From: Antarcticibacterium arcticum
Lineage (GTDB): Bacteria; Bacteroidota; Bacteroidia; Flavobacteriales; Flavobacteriaceae
Direction of reading: 5' to 3'
NCBI RefSeq assembly: GCF_007993795.1
Contig: NZ_CP042476.1
Span: 1,364,001-1,428,000, forward strand
Length of the DNA stretch: 64,000 nucleotides
The notes under the pieces were generated by a model. That model had not been told where the DNA came from and searched no databases. It saw only the letters and a list, made by a program, of their open reading frames with translations. This document shows, in pieces, positions 1-9,254 of this stretch (within the stretch, counting starts at the first letter, position 1; the number at the start of each line of letters is the position of its first letter). A program made the position numbers and the translations under genes.

Positions 1-2
1 TT

Positions 3-935
3 GATGATGCTGAAATTAAAAAATTATTAATCTGGGTGGAAGCGGGAAATACTGCTTTTCTTTCTGCAGGAAATTTTAGCGAAAACTTGCTCGATACCCT
101 GGGTTTAAAAACTGCCATCCGCATCCCGGGCAGAGATCTAAGCTCCCGCCCCCGTTTCAACCTGGTGCATCCTGACCTGAAGCAACCAGAAAATTATTTA
201 TATGAGCAGGAAATACCACTCATTTATTTCAGCAGGATCGATACCCTTACCCATACCATTCTTGGGGTGGCAAACATTAAAGATTTTAAGGAACCCACAA
301 CGGCTTTGCCCAATTTCCTGAAGGCCAATCACGGAAAAGGCACCCTCTACATGCATACATTGCCGCAGGCTTTCAGCAATTATTTTATGCTTTCAGGAAC
401 AGGCTATAAATATTCCAGGGATGTGCTCGCTTACCTGGAACCCAATTCAACCATCTACTGGGACCGGTATTATAAAACCGGTAAAACCTTTTATACCTCC
501 CCCGTGTTTGTTATAATGCGCAGCAAAACCTTGAAATGGGCCTATTATTTCACCCTCTTGGGGGTACTGCTGTTCATAATTTTTGAGGGAAAAAGAAAGC
601 AAAGGGCAGTTCCGGTAATTGAACCGCTTAAAAATCAAACGTATGAATATTCCAGGACCATCGCCAACCTTTACCTGGAGCAGGATCAATATAAAGAACT
701 TGCGCAGAAGAGTATTGATCATTTTTATGACCACATTCGTAAAGCCTACAGAATTGACACTACCCGTTCTCCCGGGGATTTTTACCCGGACCTGGCTGAA
801 AAAAGCAATAATTCCCTGGAAGACACAGAAACACTTTTTGAAATGTTTCAAAACATTTCAAACAAAAATGTAATTTCAAAAAATGATTTGGTGGCCCTAA
901 ACTACGCCATCAATTCTTATAACAAATCAACATAA
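3..935 (+). CDS. DUF4350 domain-containing membrane protein (5' partial)
   Basis: The frame is open from the first bases of the window, so the N-terminus lies outside. The visible part (about 310 residues) is the C-terminal half of a DUF4350 protein: a soluble region, one membrane segment (about 16 hydrophobic residues ending IIFEG, coded near 535-590), then a cytoplasmic tail. It overlaps the next gene, a MoxR ATPase, by one base, and a DUF58 gene follows. DUF4350-MoxR-DUF58 is a common Bacteroidota operon thought to act in envelope or metal-enzyme maturation. The molecular role is unknown. Family call rests on context and general sequence character. Confidence 0.8.
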   Translation, partial: DDAEIKKLLIWVEAGNTAFLSAGNFSENLLDTLGLKTAIRIPGRDLSSRPRFNLVHPDLKQPENYLYEQEIPLIYFSRIDTLTHTILGVANIKDFKEPTTALPNFLKANHGKGTLYMHTLPQAFSNYFMLSGTGYKYSRDVLAYLEPNSTIYWDRYYKTGKTFYTSPVFVIMRSKTLKWAYYFTLLGVLLFIIFEGKRKQRAVPVIEPLKNQTYEYSRTIANLYLEQDQYKELAQKSIDHFYDHIRKAYRIDTTRSPGDFYPDLAEKSNNSLEDTETLFEMFQNISNKNVISKNDLVALNYAINSYNKST

Positions 936-1933
936 TGGAAAACGAAGCTCCGCAAAACCCTGAAATAAATTTTAACACCCGTATCCCGCTGGAAGAGCTG
1001 CAACAAGCTGTAGAAAGTTTAAAGGAACAGTTAGGAAAGGTGATAATAGGCCAGGATAATTTTATTGAACTTTTGATCACCGGCTTGCTGGCGAACGGGC
1101 ATGTTTTAATTGAGGGAGTTCCGGGGGTTGCAAAGACAATCACCGCAAGGTTGTTTGCAAAAACGCTGGACACAGGTTTTAGCAGGATCCAGTTCACCCC
1201 AGATCTTATGCCGGGGGACGTACTGGGAACATCAGTATTTAACTCAAAAATCTCCGATTTTGAATTTAAGGCAGGCCCCATATTTTCAAATATTATTCTT
1301 ATTGATGAGATCAACCGGGCACCGGCAAAGACCCAGGCTGCCCTGTTTGAAGTGATGGAAGAAAGACAGATCACCATAGATGGAAACAAATATCCAATGA
1401 CCCCTCCTTTTATGGTGCTGGCCACCCAAAACCCTATTGAACAGGAAGGCACTTATGAGTTACCCGAAGCCCAGCTGGACCGGTTTTTATTCAAAATTAA
1501 AGTGGATTATCCCACGCCAGAAGAGGAAGTGAGAATTCTCCAATCTCACCATCAGAGAAAAAGCAGCCTTCCTGAGGATAATATTCAACCGGTAATTAGT
1601 CCTGAAAAATTATTATCTCTGCAACATCAGATAGGAGAAGTGCTGGTAGAAGAAAAACTTCTCACCTATATTGCTCAACTTGTAATTAAGACGCGAAATC
1701 ATCCTCATCTATACCTGGGAGCTTCCCCACGTGCTACGATAGCGGTGATGAATGCTTCTAAAGCAATGGCAGCTATTCAGGGCAGGGACTTTGTTATTCC
1801 CGAAGATATAAAAAAGGTATTGGTACCGGTACTTGCGCACCGTGTGATCCTGGCCCCGGAGAAAGAAATGGAAGGGCTTACCCGGGAGAATGTAATAGAG
1901 GTAATTTCCAACACAATTGAAATTCCGCGGTAA
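935..1933 (+). CDS. MoxR-family AAA+ ATPase
   Basis: A 332-residue MoxR ATPase. Walker A GVPGVAKT lies at residues 61-68 and Walker B ILIDEINRA at about 121-129; ATQNPIEQEGTYELPEAQLD is the typical MoxR sensor region, followed by the C-terminal lid domain. MoxR proteins are chaperone-like ATPases that work with von Willebrand/DUF58 partners on protein complexes. The gene lies between DUF4350 (1-nt overlap) and DUF58 (3-nt gap), so the three are almost certainly one transcript. Length is normal for the family. Confidence 0.95.
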   Translation: MENEAPQNPEINFNTRIPLEELQQAVESLKEQLGKVIIGQDNFIELLITGLLANGHVLIEGVPGVAKTITARLFAKTLDTGFSRIQFTPDLMPGDVLGTSVFNSKISDFEFKAGPIFSNIILIDEINRAPAKTQAALFEVMEERQITIDGNKYPMTPPFMVLATQNPIEQEGTYELPEAQLDRFLFKIKVDYPTPEEEVRILQSHHQRKSSLPEDNIQPVISPEKLLSLQHQIGEVLVEEKLLTYIAQLVIKTRNHPHLYLGASPRATIAVMNASKAMAAIQGRDFVIPEDIKKVLVPVLAHRVILAPEKEMEGLTRENVIEVISNTIEIPR

Positions 1934-1936
1934 TAC

Positions 1937-3265
1937 ATGACAGGGATTAGAGCGGTCTATTTTCATCAACGGGTTTTTGTGGCAGTTTTTTCACTTGCCA
2001 TGATCTTCCTGTTTTCTTATTGGTTTCCGGTACTATATATTCCCGCTTGGTTACTTGCAGTCTTCCTTCTTATACTTATTGGGGTTGATCTTATAACTCT
2101 TTTCAGTAAAAAGGGAATAACAGCAAAAAGAAATGTACCCGATAAACTCTCAAATTCAGATCAAAACCCCATCACCATTGATATAAGGAATAATTTTAAT
2201 TTTAAAATAGGAGTAGAAATAATAGATGAGCTCCCTGTACAATTTCAAAAAAGAGATTTTTTACAGAAAATGACTGCTCTCCCGGGTCAAAAAAAACAAT
2301 TTGAGTATAGCCTTAGGCCGGTTGAGCGCGGGGAATACTATTTTGGTAAACTAAATATTTTTATAAGTTCCCCTTTGCGCCTGGTAAAAAAAAGGCTTGT
2401 TTTTGACCAGGATCAAAGTGTAAAGGTGTACCCCTCCTTTATACAGATGCGGCAGTATGATTTTATGGCAATTGATAACCGACTTAAACAACCGGGATTA
2501 AAAAGGATAAGAAGGTTGGGCCACACACAGGAATTTGAACAGATAAAGGAATATGTTGCGGGAGATGATGTGCGTAGTATCAATTGGAAGGCAACCGCAA
2601 AACAATCGGGTTTAATGGTAAACCAGTATCAGGAGGAAAAGGCACAGCCCATTTATTTAATAATAGATAAAGGCAGGGTTATGAAGATGCCGTTTGAAGG
2701 CCTTAGTTTACTCGATTATTCTATTAATACCACGCTGGCCTTTGCCAATGTTGCTTTACAGAAAAAAGATAAGGTAGGATTTGTATCCTTTTCAAATGAA
2801 ATGGGTAATCTTTTGCCGGCAATTGCCAAGAAAACCCATCTTAATGCTATGCTGGAAAGCCTGTATAATATAAAAACAGATTTTCTTGATTCAGATTTTG
2901 GTTTACTTTATACCTGGGTAAAACGCCGCATCAACCACCGCAGCCTGTTGCTGCTTTTCACCAATTTTGAGCATATGAATGCCCTGGACCGGAATTTAGG
3001 TTATTTAAAGGCCATTGCCAGGCAGCATGTATTGGTCGTAATATTCTTTGAAAATTCTGAACTTGAAAAAGTGATCCGGCGGCCGGCAGAAACGATCTCA
3101 CAAATGGCCCACCAAACAATTGCAAGGGATATTTCCTATGAAAAAAGGTTGATGGCAAAGAAACTTCAGCAAAATGGGATTCAAACCATACTTTCCAAAC
3201 CCGGAGACCTCTCGGTTAACACTATAAATAAATACCTCGAGATCAAGGCTCGCGGCTTGCTTTAA
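1937..3265 (+). CDS. DUF58 domain-containing protein
   Basis: A 442-residue protein with two N-terminal membrane helices (about residues 11-31 and 35-55), a beta-rich middle and a DUF58 core with the diagnostic GDDVRSINWKAT stretch at residues 209-220. The C-terminal half looks like a von Willebrand A-type fold (LIIDKGRVM, then VGFVSFSNE). DUF58 proteins are the usual partners of MoxR ATPases. It is the last gene of this operon in the window; an 89-bp gap separates it from oxyR, which has its own promoter. Confidence 0.93.
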   Translation: MTGIRAVYFHQRVFVAVFSLAMIFLFSYWFPVLYIPAWLLAVFLLILIGVDLITLFSKKGITAKRNVPDKLSNSDQNPITIDIRNNFNFKIGVEIIDELPVQFQKRDFLQKMTALPGQKKQFEYSLRPVERGEYYFGKLNIFISSPLRLVKKRLVFDQDQSVKVYPSFIQMRQYDFMAIDNRLKQPGLKRIRRLGHTQEFEQIKEYVAGDDVRSINWKATAKQSGLMVNQYQEEKAQPIYLIIDKGRVMKMPFEGLSLLDYSINTTLAFANVALQKKDKVGFVSFSNEMGNLLPAIAKKTHLNAMLESLYNIKTDFLDSDFGLLYTWVKRRINHRSLLLLFTNFEHMNALDRNLGYLKAIARQHVLVVIFFENSELEKVIRRPAETISQMAHQTIARDISYEKRLMAKKLQQNGIQTILSKPGDLSVNTINKYLEIKARGLL

Positions 3266-3304
3266 ACTACTTTTAAACTATAAGCAAATAATAGTTTATC
3301 TTAT

Positions 3305-3332
3305 TTTGTAATAGAAAAAAACAATACCTTTG
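3305..3332 (+). promoter_or_regulatory. Bacteroidota-type promoter of oxyR
   Basis: TTTG at 3305-3308 and TACCTTTG at 3325-3332 match the Bacteroidota -33 (TTTG) and -7 (TAnnTTTG) elements, spaced 16 bp, slightly shorter than usual. The oxyR ATG is 22 bp downstream, leaving a short leader. Seen directly; activity is inferred. Confidence 0.6.
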
Positions 3333-3354
3333 TATACGTCTCTTAATCCATGAT

Positions 3355-4299
3355 ATGACAATTACTCAATTACAATATGTCCTGGCTGTTGCCGAACATC
3401 AAAATTTTACTAAAGCTGCCCAAAAGGTTTTTGTTACCCAGCCTACATTGAGCATGCAAATCCAGAAACTGGAAGATGAGTTGGATATCCAGATATTTGA
3501 TCGCAGCAAAAAGCCCATCCAGTTAACCGAAACCGGCAGGAAAATAGTGAACCAGGCCCGGAATATTGTGAATGAAAGTGAAAGGATCCAGGATATAGTA
3601 GATCAACAAAAAGGCTTTATTGGAGGAGAATTCCGGTTGGGAGTCATTCCCACCATTATGCCTACTTTATTACCCATGTTTCTTACCAACTTCATAAAAA
3701 AGTATCCCAAGGTCAAATTAAAGATCGAGGAATTAAATACCGAAGCCATAATTGAGAAATTAAAGGAGGGGCATCTGGATGCAGCCATTGCTGCCACTCC
3801 GCTGGAGCTACCCGGTATTAAGGAACAGGTTTTATATTATGAACCTTTTGTAGCTTACATTCCCGAGGGACATAGGCTTTCAAAAAATGACAAACTGGAA
3901 GTAGAATCCCTGGATGTTGATGATATGCTATTGCTGGAAGATGGCCATTGTTTCAAAGATGGGATTCTTAACCTTTGCAAGGCCTCAAGAAATTATGAAG
4001 GGGATAATTTTCAACTGGAAAGCGGAAGTTTTGAAACCCTTATCAAATTATCTAACGAAGGTCTGGGAATGACCTTGTTGCCATACCTGCATACCCTTGA
4101 CGTGAAAGAAAGGGATAAATCCAAATTAAAAATGTTTAAAGATCCGGTGCCTGCAAGGGAAGTGAGCCTTATTTTCAATAAGAGTGAATTGAAGATCCAG
4201 ATCATAGAAGCATTGCGCAAAACAATTGCCGGGGTGGTAAAAGGGGCAATCGCCTACCAAAATGTAAAAATTATAAGCCCCGTACCCAACAGGAAATAA
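3355..4299 (+). CDS. oxyR: LysR-type peroxide sensor OxyR
   Basis: A 314-residue LysR-family regulator. The N-terminal winged helix-turn-helix (residues 1-60) starts MTITQLQYVLAVAEHQNFTK. The substrate-binding domain contains LEDGHCFKDGILNLC, which puts cysteines at residues 199 and 208, the same positions as the redox pair of E. coli OxyR. It should therefore sense hydrogen peroxide by forming a disulfide and activate antioxidant genes. It stands alone with its own promoter and ends at a strong terminator. No catalase or ahpC gene is adjacent. Confidence 0.95.
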   Translation: MTITQLQYVLAVAEHQNFTKAAQKVFVTQPTLSMQIQKLEDELDIQIFDRSKKPIQLTETGRKIVNQARNIVNESERIQDIVDQQKGFIGGEFRLGVIPTIMPTLLPMFLTNFIKKYPKVKLKIEELNTEAIIEKLKEGHLDAAIAATPLELPGIKEQVLYYEPFVAYIPEGHRLSKNDKLEVESLDVDDMLLLEDGHCFKDGILNLCKASRNYEGDNFQLESGSFETLIKLSNEGLGMTLLPYLHTLDVKERDKSKLKMFKDPVPAREVSLIFNKSELKIQIIEALRKTIAGVVKGAIAYQNVKIISPVPNRK

Positions 4300-4320
4300 G
4301 GTGGACATCATCTAAAAAAT

Positions 4321-4347
4321 AAAAGCGGCCCAAGGGCCGCTTTTTAT
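4321..4347. terminator. Bidirectional rho-independent terminator
   Basis: A perfect hairpin with arms AAAAGCGGCCC (4321-4331) and GGGCCGCTTTT (4334-4344), a 2-nt loop and T/A runs on both sides. It separates oxyR (plus) from a small minus-strand gene that ends at 4349, so it can serve both. Confidence 0.9.
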
Positions 4348-4348
4348 T

Positions 4349-4543
4349 TTAGTTTAAATAAATTAGACACTGATTTAATTCGGGGTTCTGCTTTGTAAGG
4401 GAGACGATCCAGATCTTTAATTCCTCAATCTCGTGAGGCAATAATCTGGTAAGCGCTTTTTTTACTTCTTTACAGAACAATACTGCATCAAAACTAACTT
4501 TGTCAAGTATTGTTTTGGTGTATTCAAACATCGCTCTCGCCAT
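4349..4543 (-). CDS. Small conserved flavobacterial protein
   Basis: A 64-residue protein of unknown function, basic in the middle and with no signal peptide or membrane segment. The stretch FEYTKTILDKVSFDAVLF resembles short proteins (about 45-65 residues) that I recall as common in Flavobacteriaceae, many of which start at the methionine corresponding to residue 5 here (4531). Either start is possible. The gene ends at the shared terminator with oxyR. No function can be assigned. Confidence 0.65.
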   Translation of the reverse strand: MARAMFEYTKTILDKVSFDAVLFCKEVKKALTRLLPHEIEELKIWIVSLTKQNPELNQCLIYLN

Positions 4544-4673
4544 AATTTGAAGATTATTTTTAGGGTTGCTACTAAGTTGAAAATTGTAGAATTGTTAATA
4601 GGCAGAAAAATTAATCTGACTAAATATAAGCAAATATATTAAGATTGTCAATTTCCTCTAATCACTTTAACAT

Positions 4674-5474
4674 TTAGAATCTCCTGTCCCCGCTTATAAC
4701 ATCTCCAAGGCCACCGAGAATGCTGCCTTCTCCTTTATCTTTCCCCCAGCCCTGAGGTGCCGCCTGCCATACCCGATTTGCCAACCTGCTAAAAGGCAGG
4801 GATTGTACATAAACAATTCCCGGTCCTGTTAAAGTCGCAAAGAACAAGCCTTCTCCGCCAAAAAGGGAGTTTTTGATACCGCCCACAAATTCTATGTCGT
4901 AATTTATATCTTTCGTAAACCCTATTATACAGCCGGTATCAACATTTAGTTTTTCACCGGCTTGCAATTCCTTTCTTGCCATGGTGCCTCCCGCATGAAC
5001 AAACGCCATCCCGTCGCCTTCAATTTTTTGCATAATAAAACCTTCACCTCCAAAAAATCCGCGGCCGAGTTTACGGCTGAATTCAATACCAATAGAAACC
5101 CCTTTTGCAGCACAAAGAAAAGCGTCCTTCTGGCAAATAAATTTTCCGCCATACTGTGTGAGGTCGAGGGGAATGATCTTCCCGGGATAAGGAGACGCAA
5201 AACTCACTTTCTTTTTTCCCTGTACCTCGTTGGAAAAAATTGTCATAAAAAGGCTCTCTCCTGTAAGAAGGCGCTTGCCCGCGCCCAGGACCTTCCCCAG
5301 GAATCCTTCATGTTGGGAGGAACCATCTCCAAAAATGGTATTCATTTTAATGCCGTTTTCCATCATCATAAAATTTCCGGCTTCAGCTATAACAGCCTCT
5401 TTGGGGTCAAGCTCCAGTTCAACATATTGCATTTCTTCCCCGAAGATCTGGTAATCTATTTCATGTGAATTCAT
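4674..5474 (-). CDS. AIM24 / TIGR00266 family protein
   Basis: A 266-residue protein of the AIM24 family (TIGR00266), a beta-sandwich repeat family rich in glycine motifs such as GFLGKVLGAGKRLLTGES and GIKNSLFGGEGLFFATLTGPG. There are no catalytic motifs or signal peptide. The mitochondrial AIM24 protein affects respiratory chain and cristae; the bacterial role is unknown. It is followed on the same strand by nothing close (oxyR end and small gene lie downstream) and preceded by a DUF4442 gene 61 bp upstream, which may share its promoter. Confidence 0.9.
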   Translation of the reverse strand: MNSHEIDYQIFGEEMQYVELELDPKEAVIAEAGNFMMMENGIKMNTIFGDGSSQHEGFLGKVLGAGKRLLTGESLFMTIFSNEVQGKKKVSFASPYPGKIIPLDLTQYGGKFICQKDAFLCAAKGVSIGIEFSRKLGRGFFGGEGFIMQKIEGDGMAFVHAGGTMARKELQAGEKLNVDTGCIIGFTKDINYDIEFVGGIKNSLFGGEGLFFATLTGPGIVYVQSLPFSRLANRVWQAAPQGWGKDKGEGSILGGLGDVISGDRRF

Positions 5475-5535
5475 ATTATTTTTTTAAGGTTGATATTTAC
5501 CCGGGAGAATAGTACATCCCCCTGCTTGATTCTAA

Positions 5536-5991
5536 TTATCCTTTGGCTTTTATGGTCCACTCAAAATCAAAAGTGGAAACTTCCACCCCATCTTCATCAA
5601 TTCCCCTGGACCGCATCCAGAAAGTCTGGCCCTCACCGGTAGTTAAAGCCTGTTCTATGGCCCCGGAGATCAAATGTCCTTCATTGCAGATAAATTGAAT
5701 CCTGCCTGTGGCCTTTTTAATAAATACAGATTTATTCTGAGCTACTAGCATCGATATTTTTTTACCGCTGTTTTGAATATGCGTCATCACCAATGCCCCG
5801 GTACTTAACTCGGCAGCCATTGCCTGAACCGCAAAATACATGGAATTAAAAGGATTTTGATTGATCCACCTGTGCCGTACCCCTACCAGGCATTTCTCAT
5901 TGTCTATACTTATAACCCTTACGCCCGTAAGCCAGGCGCTGGGTAGTTTTATCATTAAATATTTATTGAGTTTTCCCGGTGTTAATTTCAT
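5536..5991 (-). CDS. DUF4442 domain protein (hot-dog thioesterase-like)
   Basis: A 151-residue protein of the DUF4442 family, a hot-dog fold related to PaaI/YiiD thioesterases. The segment RHRWINQNPFNSMYFAVQAMAAELSTG is the family's conserved helix region. It may act on acyl-thioesters, but the substrate is unknown. It is 61 bp upstream of the AIM24 gene on the same strand, possibly one transcript. Confidence 0.85.
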   Translation of the reverse strand: MKLTPGKLNKYLMIKLPSAWLTGVRVISIDNEKCLVGVRHRWINQNPFNSMYFAVQAMAAELSTGALVMTHIQNSGKKISMLVAQNKSVFIKKATGRIQFICNEGHLISGAIEQALTTGEGQTFWMRSRGIDEDGVEVSTFDFEWTIKAKG

Positions 5992-6082
5992 TTTTTAATT
6001 GAATTTTTCTAAAAGTATCTAAAATATGCAACATAGCGAAATGTTAAATTTTTCTTAAGGTTTGAAAATAACAGTACTTTGT

Positions 6083-6115
6083 TTTGCATAATACTGTCTT
6101 TAAGATATATATTTG
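6083..6115 (+). promoter_or_regulatory. Promoter of the DUF4870-PadR-PspC operon
   Basis: TTTG at 6083-6086 and TATATTTG at 6108-6115, spaced 21 bp, form a near-perfect Bacteroidota promoter. The -7 element covers the TTG at 6113, which rules that codon out as the start of the next gene and supports the ATG at 6137. Confidence 0.75.
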
Positions 6116-6136
6116 TATTATAAATCATCAATCATC

Positions 6137-6658
6137 ATGGAAACTTTAAGCTTACAACCGGACAAAACAGTAGCCTCCTTAATACATGTTTCGGCATTTT
6201 CAAAATACTTCATTCCCTTCGGAAATTTTATTATTCCGTTGATATTATGGACTGCAAAGAAGAATGATCCTTTTGTAGATAGCCATGGAAAACAGGCGCT
6301 GAATTTTCAAATAAGTATATTTCTCTACTTCGTATTCCTGGTATGTGCGGGAATAGCCGGAGTAGTTATAATGGGATTTGATATAGCTGCCGCTGATCCT
6401 TCTTTTTTTAGAGAAGAAAATTTTAGCCTCCACCCGCTTAGGGCCATGCCACTAATTACAATAGTAGGAATAACAGGACTACTTCTCCTTACACTCTTTA
6501 TATTGGAAATTGTAGCAGTCATCAATGCTGCGATAAAAGCCAGTGAGGGAAAAACCTATAAATATCCATTAACAATCAATTTCATCACTCCAACTCCGGT
6601 TGGCATTCATCAATCAAAAAATGATCAGTTTAACAACACCCAAAAACAAACGCTATGA
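6137..6658 (+). CDS. DUF4870 domain-containing membrane protein
   Basis: A 173-residue membrane protein of the DUF4870 (Tic20-like) family, with about three hydrophobic helices (roughly residues 25-45, 61-85 and 116-138) and the typical DSHGKQALNFQISIFLY motif. The start is placed at the ATG at 6137 because the in-frame TTG further up lies inside the promoter. Its stop overlaps the PadR start (ATGA), so it is cotranscribed with padR and the PspC gene. Function unknown; likely part of an envelope-stress module. Confidence 0.9.
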   Translation: METLSLQPDKTVASLIHVSAFSKYFIPFGNFIIPLILWTAKKNDPFVDSHGKQALNFQISIFLYFVFLVCAGIAGVVIMGFDIAAADPSFFREENFSLHPLRAMPLITIVGITGLLLLTLFILEIVAVINAAIKASEGKTYKYPLTINFITPTPVGIHQSKNDQFNNTQKQTL

Positions 6659-6999
6659 AGATTGAAAACACCAAGGCACAGATGCGTAAAGGCGTGCTGG
6701 AATATTGCATCCTCTCTGTCCTAAGAGATAATGATGCATATGTGGCAGAGATCCTTGACACGCTCAAAGATGCAAAACTACTCGTAGTAGAAGGTACCAT
6801 TTATCCTTTACTTACCAGATTAAAGAACGCAGGATTACTCCATTACAGATGGGAAGAATCCACCGGCGGGCCACCTCGTAAATATTACGGTTTAACCGAT
6901 ACCGGAAGAGAATTTTTAAAAGAACTCACTTACACCTGGGAAGAATTACAAACAGCTGTAACCAAAGTAACCATCCAAAAAAATAAGAATCATGAATAA
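6655..6999 (+). CDS. PadR-family transcriptional regulator
   Basis: A 114-residue PadR regulator: a winged helix-turn-helix (YCILSVLRDNDAYVAEILD, then VEGTIYPLLTRLKNAGLL) and a short C-terminal dimer helix. PadR proteins typically repress their own operons in response to ligands or stress. It overlaps DUF4870 upstream by 4 nt and the PspC gene downstream by 8 nt, so it most likely controls this three-gene operon. Confidence 0.95.
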   Translation: MKIENTKAQMRKGVLEYCILSVLRDNDAYVAEILDTLKDAKLLVVEGTIYPLLTRLKNAGLLHYRWEESTGGPPRKYYGLTDTGREFLKELTYTWEELQTAVTKVTIQKNKNHE

Positions 7000-8743
7000 G
7001 ACAGTAAATATAAATCTTGCAGGCGTTTTCTTTCATATTGATGAGAACGCTTATACAAAATTGCAACATTATCTTGATGCAATAAAGCGCTCTTTAACCA
7101 ATACCCAGGGTCAGGATGAAATTATTGCCGACATTGAAGCACGTATTGCCGAGCTTTTCAATGAGAAGATAAAGACAGACCGCCAGGTAATTGGATCCAA
7201 GGAAGTAGACGAAGTCATAGCGGTACTTGGGCAGCCCGAGGATTATATGCTGGATGAGGAGATCTTTGAAGACGAACCTGTGTATAATAAGACCAGATCT
7301 ACCGGCAAACAACTTTTTCGCGATACCGAGCATTCTTATGTAGGTGGGGTATCTTCAGGATTAGGCCATTACCTTGGAATTGCTCCTATTTGGGTAAGGA
7401 TCCTTTGGATAATTCTTACGCTGGCATCCAGTGGGGCTTTCATCCTTATTTATATCGCCCTATGGATCTTTGTACCGGAAGCCAAAACCACTGCAGATAA
7501 GCTTTCCATGCGGGGGGAAGAGGTGAATATTTCCAATATCGAAAGAAAGATAAGAGAGGAATTTGAAAATGTTTCAGGAAGAATGAAAAATGTGGATTAT
7601 GAGAAATACGGAAATCAGGCCAGGTCCGGAGCAACCTCTGCGGCTAAAGGTGTAGGTTCCGGGATCTTATTTTTGCTAAATATCTTTGTGAAACTTATAG
7701 GGGTCCTTATCCTTCTTATCGCAGGTACAACCCTTATTGGATTGTTCATAGGACTGTTTACTATGGGAACGTTTGGTTTAATTGACGCTCCCTGGACAGA
7801 TTATATTGAAATGACAGCAATTGGAGCACCTTTGTGGTTGCTTTCACTACTGGCTTTCTTTGCCATTGGTATCCCGTTCTTTTTCCTGTTCATCCTGGGG
7901 TTAAAAATCCTGGTAAAGAACCTGAAAACTATAGGCACCCCGGCGAAACTGGTATTACTTGGCCTTTGGTTATTGTCTGTAATAGGACTGGCCGTTATTG
8001 GAATTCAACAGGCAACACAACGCGCTTTTGATGGGGAAGTGGTAATTACTGAAACATTACCTGTAACTGCTACAGATACTTTATATCTGGCCATGCAATC
8101 CAACCCTAAGTATACCTCTGGCATACGCAGAGGGGGTGTTTCCATTAAATATGATGAGAATGACAATAAGGTGATGTATGCCACAGATGTAAGGCTGGTA
8201 ATAAAATCTACCAAAGATTCTTTGGGAAGAATGGAGATAATTAAAATGGCCGATGGAAGTGACTTCCGCGATGCCAGGGACAGGGCTGAAAGTATAACTT
8301 ATAATACCACCTTTAACAACGGGAAATTATATCTTGATTCCTTTCTTACTTCTCCCTTGCAAAATCATTACAGGGAGCAGGAAGTTCGGGTAGTAATTTA
8401 CCTGCCGGAAGGTGCAACTTTATATGCTGACAGCAATATCTCAAATTTCCATCGTTCCTCAGATTATTACGGAAATATACTCAACTACAACACCGAAGGT
8501 AAATATTTGAAGATCATTGAAAACGGTTACACCTGTGAGGATTGTGAAGAAGAAGATGGTGACTGGAACAATGATTCCTGGGAGGAAGATACGGAAGATC
8601 CAATTGAAGAAAATGGATGGGAAACGGACAGCATTTCTGGAGAAGTAAAAGTGAGGCTAGACGAAAACGGAATTCAGATCAATAACAGAAATTCTGATAA
8701 GATTAGAATTAACAAAAATGGCGTTGCAATTCAAAAAACCTAA
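6992..8743 (+). CDS. PspC domain-containing membrane protein
   Basis: A 583-residue protein. It starts with a soluble region (residues 1-70), then a PspC domain (about 105-165: FRDTEHSYVGGVSSGLGHYL and two membrane helices), several more membrane helices (about 225-345) and a long extracytoplasmic C-terminal half ending in an acidic stretch with a CEDCEEED cysteine pair. This large architecture is typical of Bacteroidota and is found next to PadR regulators. PspC is a phage-shock/envelope-stress membrane sensor in other bacteria; the exact role here is inferred. The CxxC near the end might bind metal or form a disulfide. Confidence 0.92.
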   Translation: MNKTVNINLAGVFFHIDENAYTKLQHYLDAIKRSLTNTQGQDEIIADIEARIAELFNEKIKTDRQVIGSKEVDEVIAVLGQPEDYMLDEEIFEDEPVYNKTRSTGKQLFRDTEHSYVGGVSSGLGHYLGIAPIWVRILWIILTLASSGAFILIYIALWIFVPEAKTTADKLSMRGEEVNISNIERKIREEFENVSGRMKNVDYEKYGNQARSGATSAAKGVGSGILFLLNIFVKLIGVLILLIAGTTLIGLFIGLFTMGTFGLIDAPWTDYIEMTAIGAPLWLLSLLAFFAIGIPFFFLFILGLKILVKNLKTIGTPAKLVLLGLWLLSVIGLAVIGIQQATQRAFDGEVVITETLPVTATDTLYLAMQSNPKYTSGIRRGGVSIKYDENDNKVMYATDVRLVIKSTKDSLGRMEIIKMADGSDFRDARDRAESITYNTTFNNGKLYLDSFLTSPLQNHYREQEVRVVIYLPEGATLYADSNISNFHRSSDYYGNILNYNTEGKYLKIIENGYTCEDCEEEDGDWNNDSWEEDTEDPIEENGWETDSISGEVKVRLDENGIQINNRNSDKIRINKNGVAIQKT

Positions 8744-8745
8744 TC

Positions 8746-8946
8746 ATGACAGCCTTGATAAAAACAATCATAGCCGCTATAATTGGAATGTTTGGTTCCC
8801 TTGAAATGGAGCAATCCACTCCAATGGAGATTACAGGAATTCAGATAGAGAAAAAATGTGCACAGGGTAGATTGTTCACCCCCGAGGTCAACTGTGGCAA
8901 GGAGGTTATTTCATGGGAATACATAAATTCCTCCTCTGCTTCCTGA
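8746..8946 (+). CDS. Small hypothetical protein after the PspC gene
   Basis: A 66-residue reading frame starting 2 bp after the PspC gene. The first 20 residues (MTALIKTIIAAIIGMFG) look like a signal or anchor sequence. The close spacing suggests translation as part of the operon. In related genomes this position often holds a larger DUF2807-type (head-GIN) protein, so this may be a degenerate remnant; that is inference from memory. It could also be non-coding. Confidence 0.4.
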   Translation: MTALIKTIIAAIIGMFGSLEMEQSTPMEITGIQIEKKCAQGRLFTPEVNCGKEVISWEYINSSSAS

Positions 8947-8984
8947 AAATATGATATATTAGCCTCTCTAACTCTTTAAAATTA

Positions 8985-9239
8985 ATGATTATGAAAAGAT
9001 TTTTTAAAACAGGTTTGCTTTTAATGGCCATTAGCATTTCAGTTATCGCGTGTCGTGAAACCAACGAAGCCGATGATGTAAACAATGATGACCTGCGCAC
9101 AGAAGCAGGAGCAGAGGTGAAAGTAAGTGAGGATGGCTCAAAAGTGAAGATCAAAACCGATGATAAAAAGGTAAAGATCAAAACCGATGATGACGGCGAA
9201 TACAAGGAAAAAGTAAAAATTGATAACGACGATAACTAG
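8985..9239 (+). CDS. Small acidic/basic lipoprotein
   Basis: An 84-residue (or 82 from the second Met) lipoprotein: signal peptide with lipobox ISVIAC, then a charged tail. The tail contains a duplicated KVKIKTDD unit, encoded by an imperfect direct repeat near 9138-9195. The gene ends at a strong terminator. No known function; secreted lipid-anchored protein of the inner or outer membrane. Confidence 0.75.
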   Translation: MIMKRFFKTGLLLMAISISVIACRETNEADDVNNDDLRTEAGAEVKVSEDGSKVKIKTDDKKVKIKTDDDGEYKEKVKIDNDDN

Positions 9240-9254
9240 AAATTATCCACTCAC

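Noticed and set aside
6113..6136. TTG start for the DUF4870 protein
   Set aside because: The TTG is part of the TATATTTG promoter element; the ATG at 6137 fits better.
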